Assembly: GCF_002082565.1 (NCBI RefSeq)
Contig: NZ_CP020562.1
Span: 3,720,001 to 3,784,000, forward strand
Length of the DNA: 64,000 bases
Reading direction: 5' to 3'
Origin: Halomonas sp. GT
GTDB taxonomy: Bacteria > Pseudomonadota > Gammaproteobacteria > Pseudomonadales > Halomonadaceae
Positions 53,569 to 62,634 of this stretch are shown piece after piece (position 1 is the first letter of the stretch; every line of letters begins with the position of its first letter). A program made the position numbers and the translations under genes. The notes beneath the pieces are model-generated. The model did not search any database and was not told the DNA's origin. It saw only the letters and a program-made list of their open reading frames with translations.

Positions 53569-56500
53569 TTCGTTGCTCTCTCTTGCATATTGTTGGGATA
53601 AGGATGAGATACCGACGTCAATTGCGCCAATAGCGCCTGAAGCGGGTGGTGCAATGTTTGTGCTGAGTAGCGCTTCACCTGGCTGCGGCAGGAGTAGCCG
53701 GTGGCGAGCAGCTTGCCCGCGTTTTCCTCGGCTTCCACCTGGGGCTGCCAGGATTGGGCGTAGATCGTCTTCGACGTTTCGACATTGCGGGTTTCATGCC
53801 CGTAAGTGCCGGACATACCGCAGCAGCCGGTCGCCATCAGCTCAAGCTCTAAGCCAAACGCCGCAAACACCTGCTGCCAGGCCTTGGGGCTGCCCGGTGC
53901 GTTGGTTTTTTCGGTGCAGTGGGACAGCAGCTTAAAGCCAGGATCGGTTAAGTTCAGCTGGCTAGGCGCTAGCGTGTTAATGCGGGTGGCCAGCCACTCT
54001 TGCAGCATCAACACCTCGGGGACCTGCTCGGCCCCCAGGGCTTTGACGTATTCTTGGCGGTAGGTCAGCGTCATGGCGGGGTCGATCCCTACCATCGGTA
54101 CGTCGAACTCTGCCAACGCCCGCAGGCGCTTGGCCTGTTTTTCCGCTGTGCGCTCAAAGGCGCCTAAAAAGCCCTGCACCTGCAGCGGTTTGCCGTTGGC
54201 AGAAAATGGCATCACAAACACTCGCAGATTCAGCCGCGACAGCAGTTCCACCACGTCCATCACCAGCTTGGCTTCAAAGTGGCTGGTGAACGCATCCTGG
54301 ACAATAATCACGCTGTTAGCGCGCTGCTGCTCGGTAAGCAGTACCAGCGAGGTGGGCGTGGCTTCCGCAACGCCCCAGGCGCGCAACTGCTTTTTCACGC
54401 TGGCACGGGATAGCTGTGGGGAGTCACTCATTCCAAGCCCTTTACGCATCAGGCTATCTACCCAGCGCTGGTTGAGTAGGGCGTTATACAGCGGCGCAAC
54501 CTTGGCAAGGGTTGGCAACATGAATTCGGTGCCACCGATGATGTAATCGCGCAGCGGGCGTAAATAGCGGCCGTGGTAGACCTCTAAAAACTGCGAACGG
54601 AACTGCGGCACATTGACCTTAATCGGACACTGGCCTGCACAGGATTTACACGCCAAGCAACCCGCCATGGCATCGTAAACTTGGTGAGAATAGTCGTGGT
54701 GTTGCTTACGGCTGAGCGTATTGGCAACGCGCAGTGGAAAGCGTTTAATAAAGCCCCAGCCGTTTTCGGTTTTCTTTTTGCGCGACTCTTCCACCACATC
54801 GATCCCTGCCTGGGACTGCAGACGCAGCCACTCACGCATCAAGCTGGCACGGCCTTTGGGCGAATGCACACGGTCACGGGTAGCCTTCCAGGAAGGGCAC
54901 ATGGGGTCATCAAGGTCGTAGTTGTAACAGGCACCGTTGCCGTTGCAATACACCGCCGCGTCATAGGCCTGCCAAGCACGTTCATCAATGGTGCGATCTA
55001 ACTGGCCGCGCAGGGTGACGCCATCAATCGTTAACAGTTCAGGGTCGCTGTCTTTGGCAATCAGGTTATTGCTTTCGGCGGGAGACGCGATTTTGCCGGG
55101 GTTTAGCTGGTTATGCGGATCAAACGCGGCTTTGACGCGCTGCAGGCTGGGGTAGAGTTCACCAAAAAATCTGGGGCCGTACTCTGAGCGCACGCCTTTG
55201 CCGTGTTCCCCCCATAACAACCCGCCATACTTCTGGGTCAGGGCTGCCACTTCATCGGAAATCTCACGAATCAGTTTTTCCTGCTCGGGATCTTTCATAT
55301 CCAGTGCCGGGCGCACGTGCAGCACCCCCGCATCGACATGGCCAAACATCCCGTAGGAGAGCTTTCGGGCATCCAGCGCGGCGCGAAACTCAGTAATAAA
55401 ATCAGCCAAGTGCTCCGGTGGTACGGCGGTGTCTTCTACAAAGGCAATCGGGCGTTTCTCGCCCTGCACATTGCCCAGCAAACCCACTGAGCGTTTGCGC
55501 ATGGCGTAGACTTTTTGGATCTGCGGACGACCTTCCGCCAGGGTGTAGCCTAAGCGCTCAACGGTAGCGTCTTGGCTCAAATGGTCAGTGAACGCCTGTA
55601 CCCGTTCCGCCAAGCGCTCAGGATCATCGTCATTAAACTCGATCAGGTTAATGCCACAAATCGGCGTACTGCCGGTGGCGGGGAAAAACTCAGCTACGCT
55701 GTCCCAGACAAAGTCTTCCATGGCCAGCTGCAACACGGTGTCGTCGATGGTTTCAATCGAGGTGGGCCGAGCGCTGCTGGCCATCAATGCCTTGGCATCG
55801 CGCAGCGCGTCCATAAAGCTGGAGTAACGCACATTGATCAAAGTGGCGTGCTGGGGAATCGGCAGCACGTTCAATACCGCTTCATTCAAAAAGCCCAACG
55901 AGCCTTCCGAACCACACAGCAAGCTGTTCAGGTTCAGCTGGCCTTGCGCTTCCCGCAGGTGCGCCAGATCGTAGCCGGTTAAGCAGCGGTTGAGCGGCGG
56001 AAATTTCGCCTCAATCAGCTCACGCTGCTGGTCGATAATCTCAGCGGCGGTGGAGTGCACGCGACCAAGGATGCCTTCTTGTTGGCACTCAGCCTGTTCT
56101 TCTTCAGCGCTAAGCGCGCGGCTATGCAGATGCTGCCCCCCCAGCAGAACCGTGTCCAGTTCCAGCACATGGTCACGGGTTTTGCCGTACTCGCAGCTGC
56201 CCTGGCCGCTGGCATCGGTGGAGATCATGCCGCCGATGGTGGCACGGTTAGAAGTAGACAGCTCCGGGGCAAAAAACAACCCATGGGGCTTCAGCGCCGC
56301 GTTGAGTTGATCCTTCACCACGCCCGCCTGAACGCGCACCCGCCGTGCCTCTACATCAATCGATAGGATCTGGTTCATATGGCGGGAAACGTCCACCACG
56401 ATGCCGTCGGTCAACGACTGGCCGTTGGTACCGGTGCCGCCGCCCCGAGGCGTGAGCACGATATCGCGGTGGGGCAGCTCAGCAGCCAGCTTGGCAAGGC

Positions 56501-56693
56501 GTTCCAGGTCTTCCGCGTGCTTAGGAAACACCGCCGCCTGAGGCAGACGCTGGTAAATAGAGTTATCCGTTGCCAGCACCGTGCGGTTGGCATAGTCAGG
56601 GGCAATCTCGCCTTCAAAGCCACGGGCGCGCAAGGCGTCGAGAAACGCCACATAGCCACGTCGCACTGCCACTTCGCTGACCATTGCGATCAT
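53565..56693 (-). CDS. ydiJ: FAD/4Fe-4S D-2-hydroxyglutarate dehydrogenase (YdiJ-like)
   Basis: 1042 aa, the length of YdiJ-type fusions. FAD-binding type 4 domain near the N terminus (about 45-270; LTPRGGGTGTNGQSLTDG), FAD-linked oxidase C-terminal domain (about 275-530), then a 4Fe-4S motif CLACKSCAGQCPIKVNV (about 670) and a CCG-like domain near the C terminus (GCCGMSGTYGHE). Converts D-2-hydroxyglutarate to 2-oxoglutarate, the step after HglS. Start and preceding stop overlap (ATGA) with the aminotransferase; both flanks of the gene are coupled. Confidence 0.9.
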   Translation of the reverse strand: MIAMVSEVAVRRGYVAFLDALRARGFEGEIAPDYANRTVLATDNSIYQRLPQAAVFPKHAEDLERLAKLAAELPHRDIVLTPRGGGTGTNGQSLTDGIVVDVSRHMNQILSIDVEARRVRVQAGVVKDQLNAALKPHGLFFAPELSTSNRATIGGMISTDASGQGSCEYGKTRDHVLELDTVLLGGQHLHSRALSAEEEQAECQQEGILGRVHSTAAEIIDQQRELIEAKFPPLNRCLTGYDLAHLREAQGQLNLNSLLCGSEGSLGFLNEAVLNVLPIPQHATLINVRYSSFMDALRDAKALMASSARPTSIETIDDTVLQLAMEDFVWDSVAEFFPATGSTPICGINLIEFNDDDPERLAERVQAFTDHLSQDATVERLGYTLAEGRPQIQKVYAMRKRSVGLLGNVQGEKRPIAFVEDTAVPPEHLADFITEFRAALDARKLSYGMFGHVDAGVLHVRPALDMKDPEQEKLIREISDEVAALTQKYGGLLWGEHGKGVRSEYGPRFFGELYPSLQRVKAAFDPHNQLNPGKIASPAESNNLIAKDSDPELLTIDGVTLRGQLDRTIDERAWQAYDAAVYCNGNGACYNYDLDDPMCPSWKATRDRVHSPKGRASLMREWLRLQSQAGIDVVEESRKKKTENGWGFIKRFPLRVANTLSRKQHHDYSHQVYDAMAGCLACKSCAGQCPIKVNVPQFRSQFLEVYHGRYLRPLRDYIIGGTEFMLPTLAKVAPLYNALLNQRWVDSLMRKGLGMSDSPQLSRASVKKQLRAWGVAEATPTSLVLLTEQQRANSVIIVQDAFTSHFEAKLVMDVVELLSRLNLRVFVMPFSANGKPLQVQGFLGAFERTAEKQAKRLRALAEFDVPMVGIDPAMTLTYRQEYVKALGAEQVPEVLMLQEWLATRINTLAPSQLNLTDPGFKLLSHCTEKTNAPGSPKAWQQVFAAFGLELELMATGCCGMSGTYGHETRNVETSKTIYAQSWQPQVEAEENAGKLLATGYSCRSQVKRYSAQTLHHPLQALLAQLTSVSHPYPNNMQERATK

Positions 56694-57943
56694 GCTTTGA
56701 GCGTCTCCAGCGCGTGCTCGATGAGCCCTAGCCCTTCTGCCATGACGTCTGGTTCAGTGGTCAATGGCGGTAATAAGCGTAAGACATTACGTTTGCGGCC
56801 ACTGGGCATTAATAAGACACCGGCATCACGACCGGCTACCAACAGGTTAGCTAAGTGCTCCGCACCCGTGGCGTTTTCGGTGTCTTCAAAGACGATGCCG
56901 CGCATAGCGCCAACACCAGTCATAGCGCCTACCATCGGGAAACGCTCGCTGGCCTTCCAGCGCTGATAAGCATTTACAATCGCCGCTTCTTGGGCATTAC
57001 CCCATTCACTTAGCGCCTCGTCTTGCATGACATCCATCACTGCCAATGCAGCTGCACACGCGACCGCATTGCCTGAATAGGTGCCTCCCAACGCGCCTTT
57101 GGGTAAGGCATCCATTAACGCTTTACGCCCTACCAAGGCCGCAAGAGGGAGGCCCGAGGCAATACTTTTCCCCAACAGAAGCAGGTCGGGCTCGATACCG
57201 AGGTGACTGAAACCAAAACGTTTACCGGTTCGCCCGAAGCCCGATTGAATTTCGTCACAAATCAATAAAATGCCGTGCTGATCGCAGATTGCCCGCAGCG
57301 CTTTGGCAAACTGGGGGCAAAGTAAGCGAAAACCGCCTTCCCCTTGAATGGGCTCAACGACGACACAAGCCACTTCACTGGGAGCAATTTCCACGTCAAA
57401 TACGCGCTCTAGGGCAGCCAGCGACTGCTCAGCGGATACCCCACTGTCCTGACTAGGAAACGGCACGTGATAAACCGGGCCAGGCAGCGCGCCCAAGCCT
57501 GCTTTATAGGGCTTAACTTTACCGTTCAAATTGAGTGCTGCCAGCGTGCGTCCATGGAAAGCATCGTCAAAGGCAATTACGCCTTGGCGACCCGTAACGC
57601 CACGGGCCACTTTCAGAGCATTTTCGGTCGCTTCCGCTCCACTGTTTGTCAGCATGCATCCCAGCGGATAAGAAACGGGCACAAACTGGTCAAGACGCTC
57701 GACAACTGAGAGGTAGCCACGATGAGGCACGGCATTAAACGCTGAATGCATAAGGGTATCGATCTGGGCTTTAACGGCTTCGACCACCGCTGGATGGCAG
57801 TGCCCCAAGTTAAGCACGCCAATACCGCCAATAAAGTCGATATAACGCTGCCCCGCCTCATCCCATACCTCTGCATTACGCCCTTTGGTAATACAAACGG
57901 GATGAAGGATGCCTAATGCACTACTGACGTTGGGAAGATCCAT
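56690..57943 (-). CDS. Class III aminotransferase, probably 2-aminoadipate transaminase
   Basis: 417 aa from the ATG at 57943, with AGGAG 11 bases upstream; an ATG at 57970 (AAGGGA nearby) is equally possible. PLP enzyme of the GabT/ArgD type: NSGAEATENALK, DEIQSGFGRTGK, the PLP Lys in LLLLGKSIASGLPL (about 255), and GTYSGNAVACAAAL. Placed first in a run with D-2-hydroxyglutarate dehydrogenase and HglS, so conversion of 2-aminoadipate to 2-oxoadipate is the likely job. A 4-aminobutyrate or 5-aminovalerate role remains possible. Confidence 0.82.
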   Translation of the reverse strand: MDLPNVSSALGILHPVCITKGRNAEVWDEAGQRYIDFIGGIGVLNLGHCHPAVVEAVKAQIDTLMHSAFNAVPHRGYLSVVERLDQFVPVSYPLGCMLTNSGAEATENALKVARGVTGRQGVIAFDDAFHGRTLAALNLNGKVKPYKAGLGALPGPVYHVPFPSQDSGVSAEQSLAALERVFDVEIAPSEVACVVVEPIQGEGGFRLLCPQFAKALRAICDQHGILLICDEIQSGFGRTGKRFGFSHLGIEPDLLLLGKSIASGLPLAALVGRKALMDALPKGALGGTYSGNAVACAAALAVMDVMQDEALSEWGNAQEAAIVNAYQRWKASERFPMVGAMTGVGAMRGIVFEDTENATGAEHLANLLVAGRDAGVLLMPSGRKRNVLRLLPPLTTEPDVMAEGLGLIEHALETLKA

Positions 57944-58394
57944 CGTCGAAAACGCTCCTGAAATGACCATGTGTTCCCTTATCAAACAGGTTCATATGGC
58001 AGATCACAAACGAAAAAAAACGCTAAATACATGCCAAGCAGGAATGCATTGGGTGTGAACACTTGATCAGAAGCATAATCATCCGCCGCCCAGCATAGCC
58101 CACTCATTGCTAGCACATATTCCAATAGGCAGACTATAAAAAGAAAACGTCGTGCTGGCCATGCAGATAATAAGCACAAATTATTGATTACTTAAGGGAT
58201 TTCTTAAAAGCCTTTGGCATGACAAAATGGAATGCGTACGCAACTTAATTTCTTTTGTCTGTCGAGCTGCATACGTGAACAATAGCCAGCTATCTTTTTC
58301 GCGACATTTTTCACTGATCGATCCCCAGACAGTCGGATTGCGAAAATTGCTAAGCATAATTTTATTATAAATAATTTAATTAGCAGGAGTTAAT
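57944..58394. other. Intergenic region between aminotransferase and TAXI binding-protein genes
   Basis: About 450 bp with divergent promoters for the minus-strand lysine run and the plus-strand TRAP run. A 65-codon TTG-started frame at 57982-58179 (minus) has two hydrophobic stretches but no convincing start and is not accepted. No terminator-like stem seen. Confidence 0.5.
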
Positions 58395-59435
58395 ATGAAA
58401 AACATTCCCTCTAACGTGTTTCCAACAAAAGTGCTATCCACAAAAGTGCTATCACCAAAAATGCTATGCGGCGTAGGCGCTACTCTTCTGCTGGCGGGCT
58501 GTGGTGGCGAGAGCAAACCTAATATCGCTATTGGCCCTCCTGCCAGCACCACTCAAAGCGTTTCTCAACTACTTTTTGATGCCTATGGTATTGGTAGCGA
58601 CAAGTACAATACCTATCAAGAAGGGTTTGGTGCTGCACTCGATGGCGTACAAGATGGCAACATTGATATTTCTATCGGCATTCTTGGTTTGCCTTCTGGC
58701 AGCATTGAGAACTTACAAGCCTCGAGTGGCGATGCACGTCTGATCAGTTTAAGCGATGACGCTATTGACTATATTGAAGAGAATAGTGCCTATCAGCGCT
58801 TTACGATTCCTGCTAATAGCTATGCTTTTCAAAATGAAGATGTAAATACTATTACGGCTTATGCCATTTTAGTTGGCAACACGAATACGATTGATGAAGA
58901 CCTAGGTTATGAACTAGCGCGCTTAATGCATGAGCATGCTGAAGAAAACACGCATTCTCAATCTGCGTTTATTACCCTTGAAAATGCACTGAATGGCTCA
59001 GAAGGTTTGCCCATTCACCCCGGTGCTAAAAAATATTACGAAGAGCAAGGCCTAACCGTAGATAACCCGGTCGCTGAGCTTGGCGAAACTGAAGACAAAG
59101 AAGAATTTATTTTAGGTACCGGTAGCCAAGGCGGCACTTACTACCCACTGGGCGGTGAGATGGCCACTATTTGGAACCGTTACCTGGAAAACCATAACTT
59201 CACCAATATTGAAACTGGCGCTTCAATCGAAAACTTAGTGAGCATCCGTGATAACGGTATGGATCTCGGAATGACCGTACACGCACCCGCACAAGATGCC
59301 ATAGCAGGCAGCGGTGAGTTCGAAAGTGGTGCTATTGATAACGTTGCCTTTATCGGACACATCTACCCTGAAGTCATTCAGATCGTCACCCGTGAACGCT
59401 CCAACATTGAGAGCCTAAGTGACCTAACCGATTGA
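58395..59435 (+). CDS. TAXI-family TRAP substrate-binding lipoprotein with circularly permuted lobes
   Basis: 346 aa. Signal peptide with lipobox LLLAGC (Cys36), so an inner- or outer-membrane-anchored lipoprotein. Residues 42-225 (from KPNIAIGPPAS through LPIHPGAKKYYEEQGL) match the C-terminal half of ordinary TAXI proteins, including their usual C-terminal HPGA.KYY sequence. Residues 236-346 (EEFILGTGSQGGTYYPLGG to NIESLSDLTD) match the N-terminal half, including GTGSQGG.YYPLGG. The protein therefore ends at the point where a normal TAXI protein would continue as its residues 42 onward. AGGAG lies 6 bases upstream. Three 15-bp repeats encode TKVLS within the signal region. First gene of the TRAP run. 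Confidence 0.88.
   Translation: MKNIPSNVFPTKVLSTKVLSPKMLCGVGATLLLAGCGGESKPNIAIGPPASTTQSVSQLLFDAYGIGSDKYNTYQEGFGAALDGVQDGNIDISIGILGLPSGSIENLQASSGDARLISLSDDAIDYIEENSAYQRFTIPANSYAFQNEDVNTITAYAILVGNTNTIDEDLGYELARLMHEHAEENTHSQSAFITLENALNGSEGLPIHPGAKKYYEEQGLTVDNPVAELGETEDKEEFILGTGSQGGTYYPLGGEMATIWNRYLENHNFTNIETGASIENLVSIRDNGMDLGMTVHAPAQDAIAGSGEFESGAIDNVAFIGHIYPEVIQIVTRERSNIESLSDLTD
58425..58469. repeat. Three in-frame 15-bp tandem repeats in the signal-peptide region
   Basis: Units ACAAAAGTGCTATCC (58425-58439), ACAAAAGTGCTATCA (58440-58454) and CCAAAAATGCTATGC (58455-58469). They encode TKVLS, TKVLS, PKMLC in the n-region before the hydrophobic core. Confidence 0.9.
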
Positions 59436-59446
59436 TGTTCCCTTTT

Positions 59447-59469
59447 CGCCGCTGGCTGAGCCAGCGGCG
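59447..59469 (+). promoter_or_regulatory. Intercistronic hairpin between TAXI protein and TRAP permease
   Basis: Perfect 10-bp arms CGCCGCTGGC (59447-59456) and GCCAGCGGCG (59460-59469), loop TGA. No T-run. Typical of binding-protein/permease junctions, where it can stabilise the upstream message. Confidence 0.7.
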
Positions 59470-59490
59470 TTATATGCATGAGGTTTAATC

Positions 59491-61445
59491 GTGGATAAAA
59501 AAAAACTCCTGACGAAGCGGCGCTGTTAGAAAAGTATGATCGTGAGTCACAAGTACGTTCCGCACTACAGCTAGGCAAGTGGGGATGGCTGATCACCCTA
59601 ATGGGTGTATCACTGACGTGTTTTCATCTCTATACCGCTTATTTTGGTACGCTACCGTCACAGCAGCAAGGCGCCGTCCACTTAGGGCTTGCTTTGGGGA
59701 TGATCTTTATTCTATTCCCTGCAACGCGAGGCGCAGGCAGGCGCAATGGAGTGCCGTGGTACGACGTACTACTCGCCTTCGCAGCAACTTTTGCTGCCTA
59801 CTATAAAATCCTGTTTTATGAAGAAGTCCTGCGTGCAAGGGTCACGGGCTATTCAGCTTTTGATCTAACGATTGCCGCACTCGGCGTGCTGTTTGTACTA
59901 GAAGCAACTCGCCGTACCGTTGGTATGCCAATCGTTGTCATGGCCACGCTGGCAATTCTTTATGCGCTGTTTGGCAACCTGATCCCAAGCCCTTTGCTTT
60001 CCCATCCTGGCTTCTCTCTTGAGCAGGTGTCTCCTTACCTATGGTTTAGGGAAAGCGGCGTTTTTGGCACGCCCTTGCAAATATCAGCGCGCTTTATCTT
60101 CTTATTCTTGTTTTTCGGTGTTGTTCTGATGCATACCGGCGTCGGGCGATTCTTTAATGACTTAGCCTTTGCATTAACCGGACGCTTTACGGGTGGTGCT
60201 GGCAAAGCCGCCGTTATAGCAAGTTCGCTTCAGGGTATGATTTCGGGAAGCTCTATCGGCAACACTGTGGCTTCTGGCTCTTTCACCATTCCTATGATGA
60301 AAAATGCCCGCTTCAAGCCCGAAGTAGCAGGAGCCGTCGAAGCGTCAGCCTCTACCGGCGGTCAGATCATGCCCCCCTTAATGGGCGCGGCGGCTTTTAT
60401 CATGGTGGAATACGTGGGCGTCTCTTACCGCGAAATCATGTTCTCGGCACTGATTCCCGCCATTCTCTATTTTGCGGGTATTTTTATCGGGGTTCATTTC
60501 GAAGCCAAGCGTCATCGCATTCTCGGCCTTCCCAAAGATCAATTGCCCAGCAAACGTAAGCTCATACTGTCAAAAGGCTACATGTTGCTGCCTTTGCTCG
60601 TCATTATTACGACTATTAGCGTTGGCTTTACCGCTCAGCGAGCAGCGCTACTGGGTATCGCATGTGCGTTTGCTGTCAGTTTGGCGCGCAAAGAAACACG
60701 CCCTTCGTTAAAAGATATAGTGGTTATTTTTGAAAAAGGCGCGCGCGTGGCACTGCCAGTGATCGCTGCAGTTGCTTGCGCTGGCATTATCGCTGGCGTG
60801 GTAGGCATGACAGGAATGGGGTCAAAATTTGCTGCTGGTATTATTAGTCTGGCTGATGGCGTTTTGATACTTGCGCTGTTGTTCACGATGATTGCTTGTA
60901 TTGTTTTGGGCATGGGGTTACCCACAACGGCAAACTATGTGGTTACTGCTACGATTGCCGCACCAGCGCTTATTAATGAGTTCGGCCTTCCGCCAATGGC
61001 AGTGCACTTGTTTGTCTTTTATTTCGGCATTATCGCCGATATTACACCTCCCGTTTGTTTAGCCGCGTTCGCAGGTGCGGGCATTGCACAAGCCAACCCG
61101 ATGAAGACCGGCTTTACGGCGGTTAAATTGGCGATTGGTGCGTTTATTATTCCTTATGCCTTCATTTATAATCCTGTGCTGGTATTAGTCGAACCTACGC
61201 TGCTAGGTCTTTTAAGCGCGTTGTTCTTTTCACTCGTAGGGATTATGGGCGTCAGCAGTGCACTACTCGGCTACTTTGTGCGCGATTCCTTCTTCTGGGA
61301 GCGTCTGGTACTGTTAGTCGCAGGGCTTGCCATGGTGGTTCCTGAGCTGCTAACCAGCGGTTTGGGCTTACTTGCCATGGTGACAGTGGGCTGGCTTCAA
61401 TCGCGTCGACCTGATAAATATCAGGAGGCCACGACGCTCGCCTAA
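59491..61445 (+). CDS. TRAP transporter fused DctQ-DctM permease, start across an A9 frameshift
   Basis: Uninterrupted from the ATG at 59601 (614 aa), but about 35 codons upstream are clearly coding: a GTG at 59491, with GAGG 9 bases upstream, begins VDKKK and then, after a one-base shift in the nine-A run 59497-59505, continues TPDEAALLEKYDRESQVRSA and on into MGVSL. Without the shift GTG frame stops at TAG (59527-59529). The body is a 4-TM DctQ part followed by a 12-TM DctM part, with MGLPTTANYVVTATIAAPAL and PPVCLAAFAGAGIA. Either a sequencing error in a homopolymer or slippage; stops 1 base into the LysR start (TAATG). Confidence 0.85.
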
Positions 61446-62410
61446 TGAGCCATTATAAAAGCCTAGCTTCCCCCCGGCGCTTAGTCGCCGGGGCGGCTTT
61501 CAGGTCATCAGGAGCGCCAGGTTTGGCATCACGTAATCTTCCTTCTACGGCGGCTATGCAATGCTTTGAAGCAGCCGCACGCCATATGAGTTTTACTCGA
61601 GCAGCAGACGAGCTAAACCTCACACAAAGTGCTGTCAGTAAACAAGTCGCGCACCTCGAAACCACCTTGCAACACAAGCTATTTCGTCGCGTGCGACGCA
61701 GCCTACTGCTAACCCCTGAAGGTGCCATTTTTTTAAGTGACGTTCGTAAAGTGCTCACTCAAATTGAGATGTCGACACAAGCGATAATGACCTACAGCGG
61801 TAATAGCGAGGTTCTTAAAATCGCCACATTACCTAGCTTCGGTAGCCGTTGGCTAGCCAATAAGTTACCTACCTTTCTGGCCGCCAATCCCGGCATTAGT
61901 TTGGAGTTTCATGACCGCGTAAAAGATTTCGATCTTGAGCAGCAAGATATCGATATTGCTCTGTTTTATGGACATGGAAGTTGGCCAAGCCTTGCTTGCC
62001 ATAAGCTTATTGATGAGGATATGGTCGCTGTTGCCTCCCCTGAATTACTCGCTCGGCACCCCATCCAGTCAGTGGATGACTTAACACAACTACCGCTACT
62101 TCACCTCTCGACACGCCCTGACGCATGGCACCATTGGTTTGCAAACCAAGAGATCATCACTGACCGTAGCTATCATGGCACCCGCTTCGAGACCTTTCCT
62201 ATGCTGGTGCGAACGGCAATGGCAGGCGGTGGGGTCGCGCTAGTACCTCACTTTACCGTCGATGAAGAGTTGGAAGGTGGCCGACTGACCGTCGCTTGGC
62301 CATATCGGTTGCTCAGCGAGAGTGCTTATTATCTTGTTTACCCTGAACACTTGGGGGAACTCGCCAAAGTGCGGCGCTTTGTAGAGCATGTTACCCAGTT
62401 TAGTGATTGA
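61445..62410 (+). CDS. LysR-family regulator, second copy at the far end of the lysine/TRAP block
   Basis: 321 aa. HTH at about 50-75 (SFTRAADELNLTQSAVSKQV), LysR effector domain after that. The first 30 residues before RNLPSTAAMQCFEAA are not conserved in the sister LysR and might be skipped by an internal start. It overlaps the TRAP permease stop by one base, so it is translated with the transporter. Its sister at 46763-47650 is nearly the same in HTH and layout. Confidence 0.82.
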   Translation: MSHYKSLASPRRLVAGAAFRSSGAPGLASRNLPSTAAMQCFEAAARHMSFTRAADELNLTQSAVSKQVAHLETTLQHKLFRRVRRSLLLTPEGAIFLSDVRKVLTQIEMSTQAIMTYSGNSEVLKIATLPSFGSRWLANKLPTFLAANPGISLEFHDRVKDFDLEQQDIDIALFYGHGSWPSLACHKLIDEDMVAVASPELLARHPIQSVDDLTQLPLLHLSTRPDAWHHWFANQEIITDRSYHGTRFETFPMLVRTAMAGGGVALVPHFTVDEELEGGRLTVAWPYRLLSESAYYLVYPEHLGELAKVRRFVEHVTQFSD

Positions 62411-62634
62411 TACTGGCACAGTACTACGCTCTGCTATGTTTGAGCTAAACAACTAGCCATTGCTTTGTGCCAAACAATTACCTCATTTAATCCCTATTAA
62501 AAGCTTAGCGCTATTAATATGTTTATATGTTCATACGCTTGAGATTTTATAACAGCATTGATAACTATCGGGCAGAAGCACCAAAGAAGAAAACATCTTT
62601 TTTACGTCACTCCCACCCGAGAGTACACCTTAGG

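Noticed and set aside
53573..56966. Several long plus-strand frames opposite the D-2-hydroxyglutarate dehydrogenase and aminotransferase genes
   Set aside because: All lie antisense to well-supported genes of high G+C third position; none has a domain or ribosome-binding site.
57982..58179. 65-codon frame with two hydrophobic stretches, minus strand
   Set aside because: Begins with TTG, has no ribosome-binding site, and abuts the aminotransferase promoter region. A shorter ATG version would be only about 40 codons. Not enough to call a gene.
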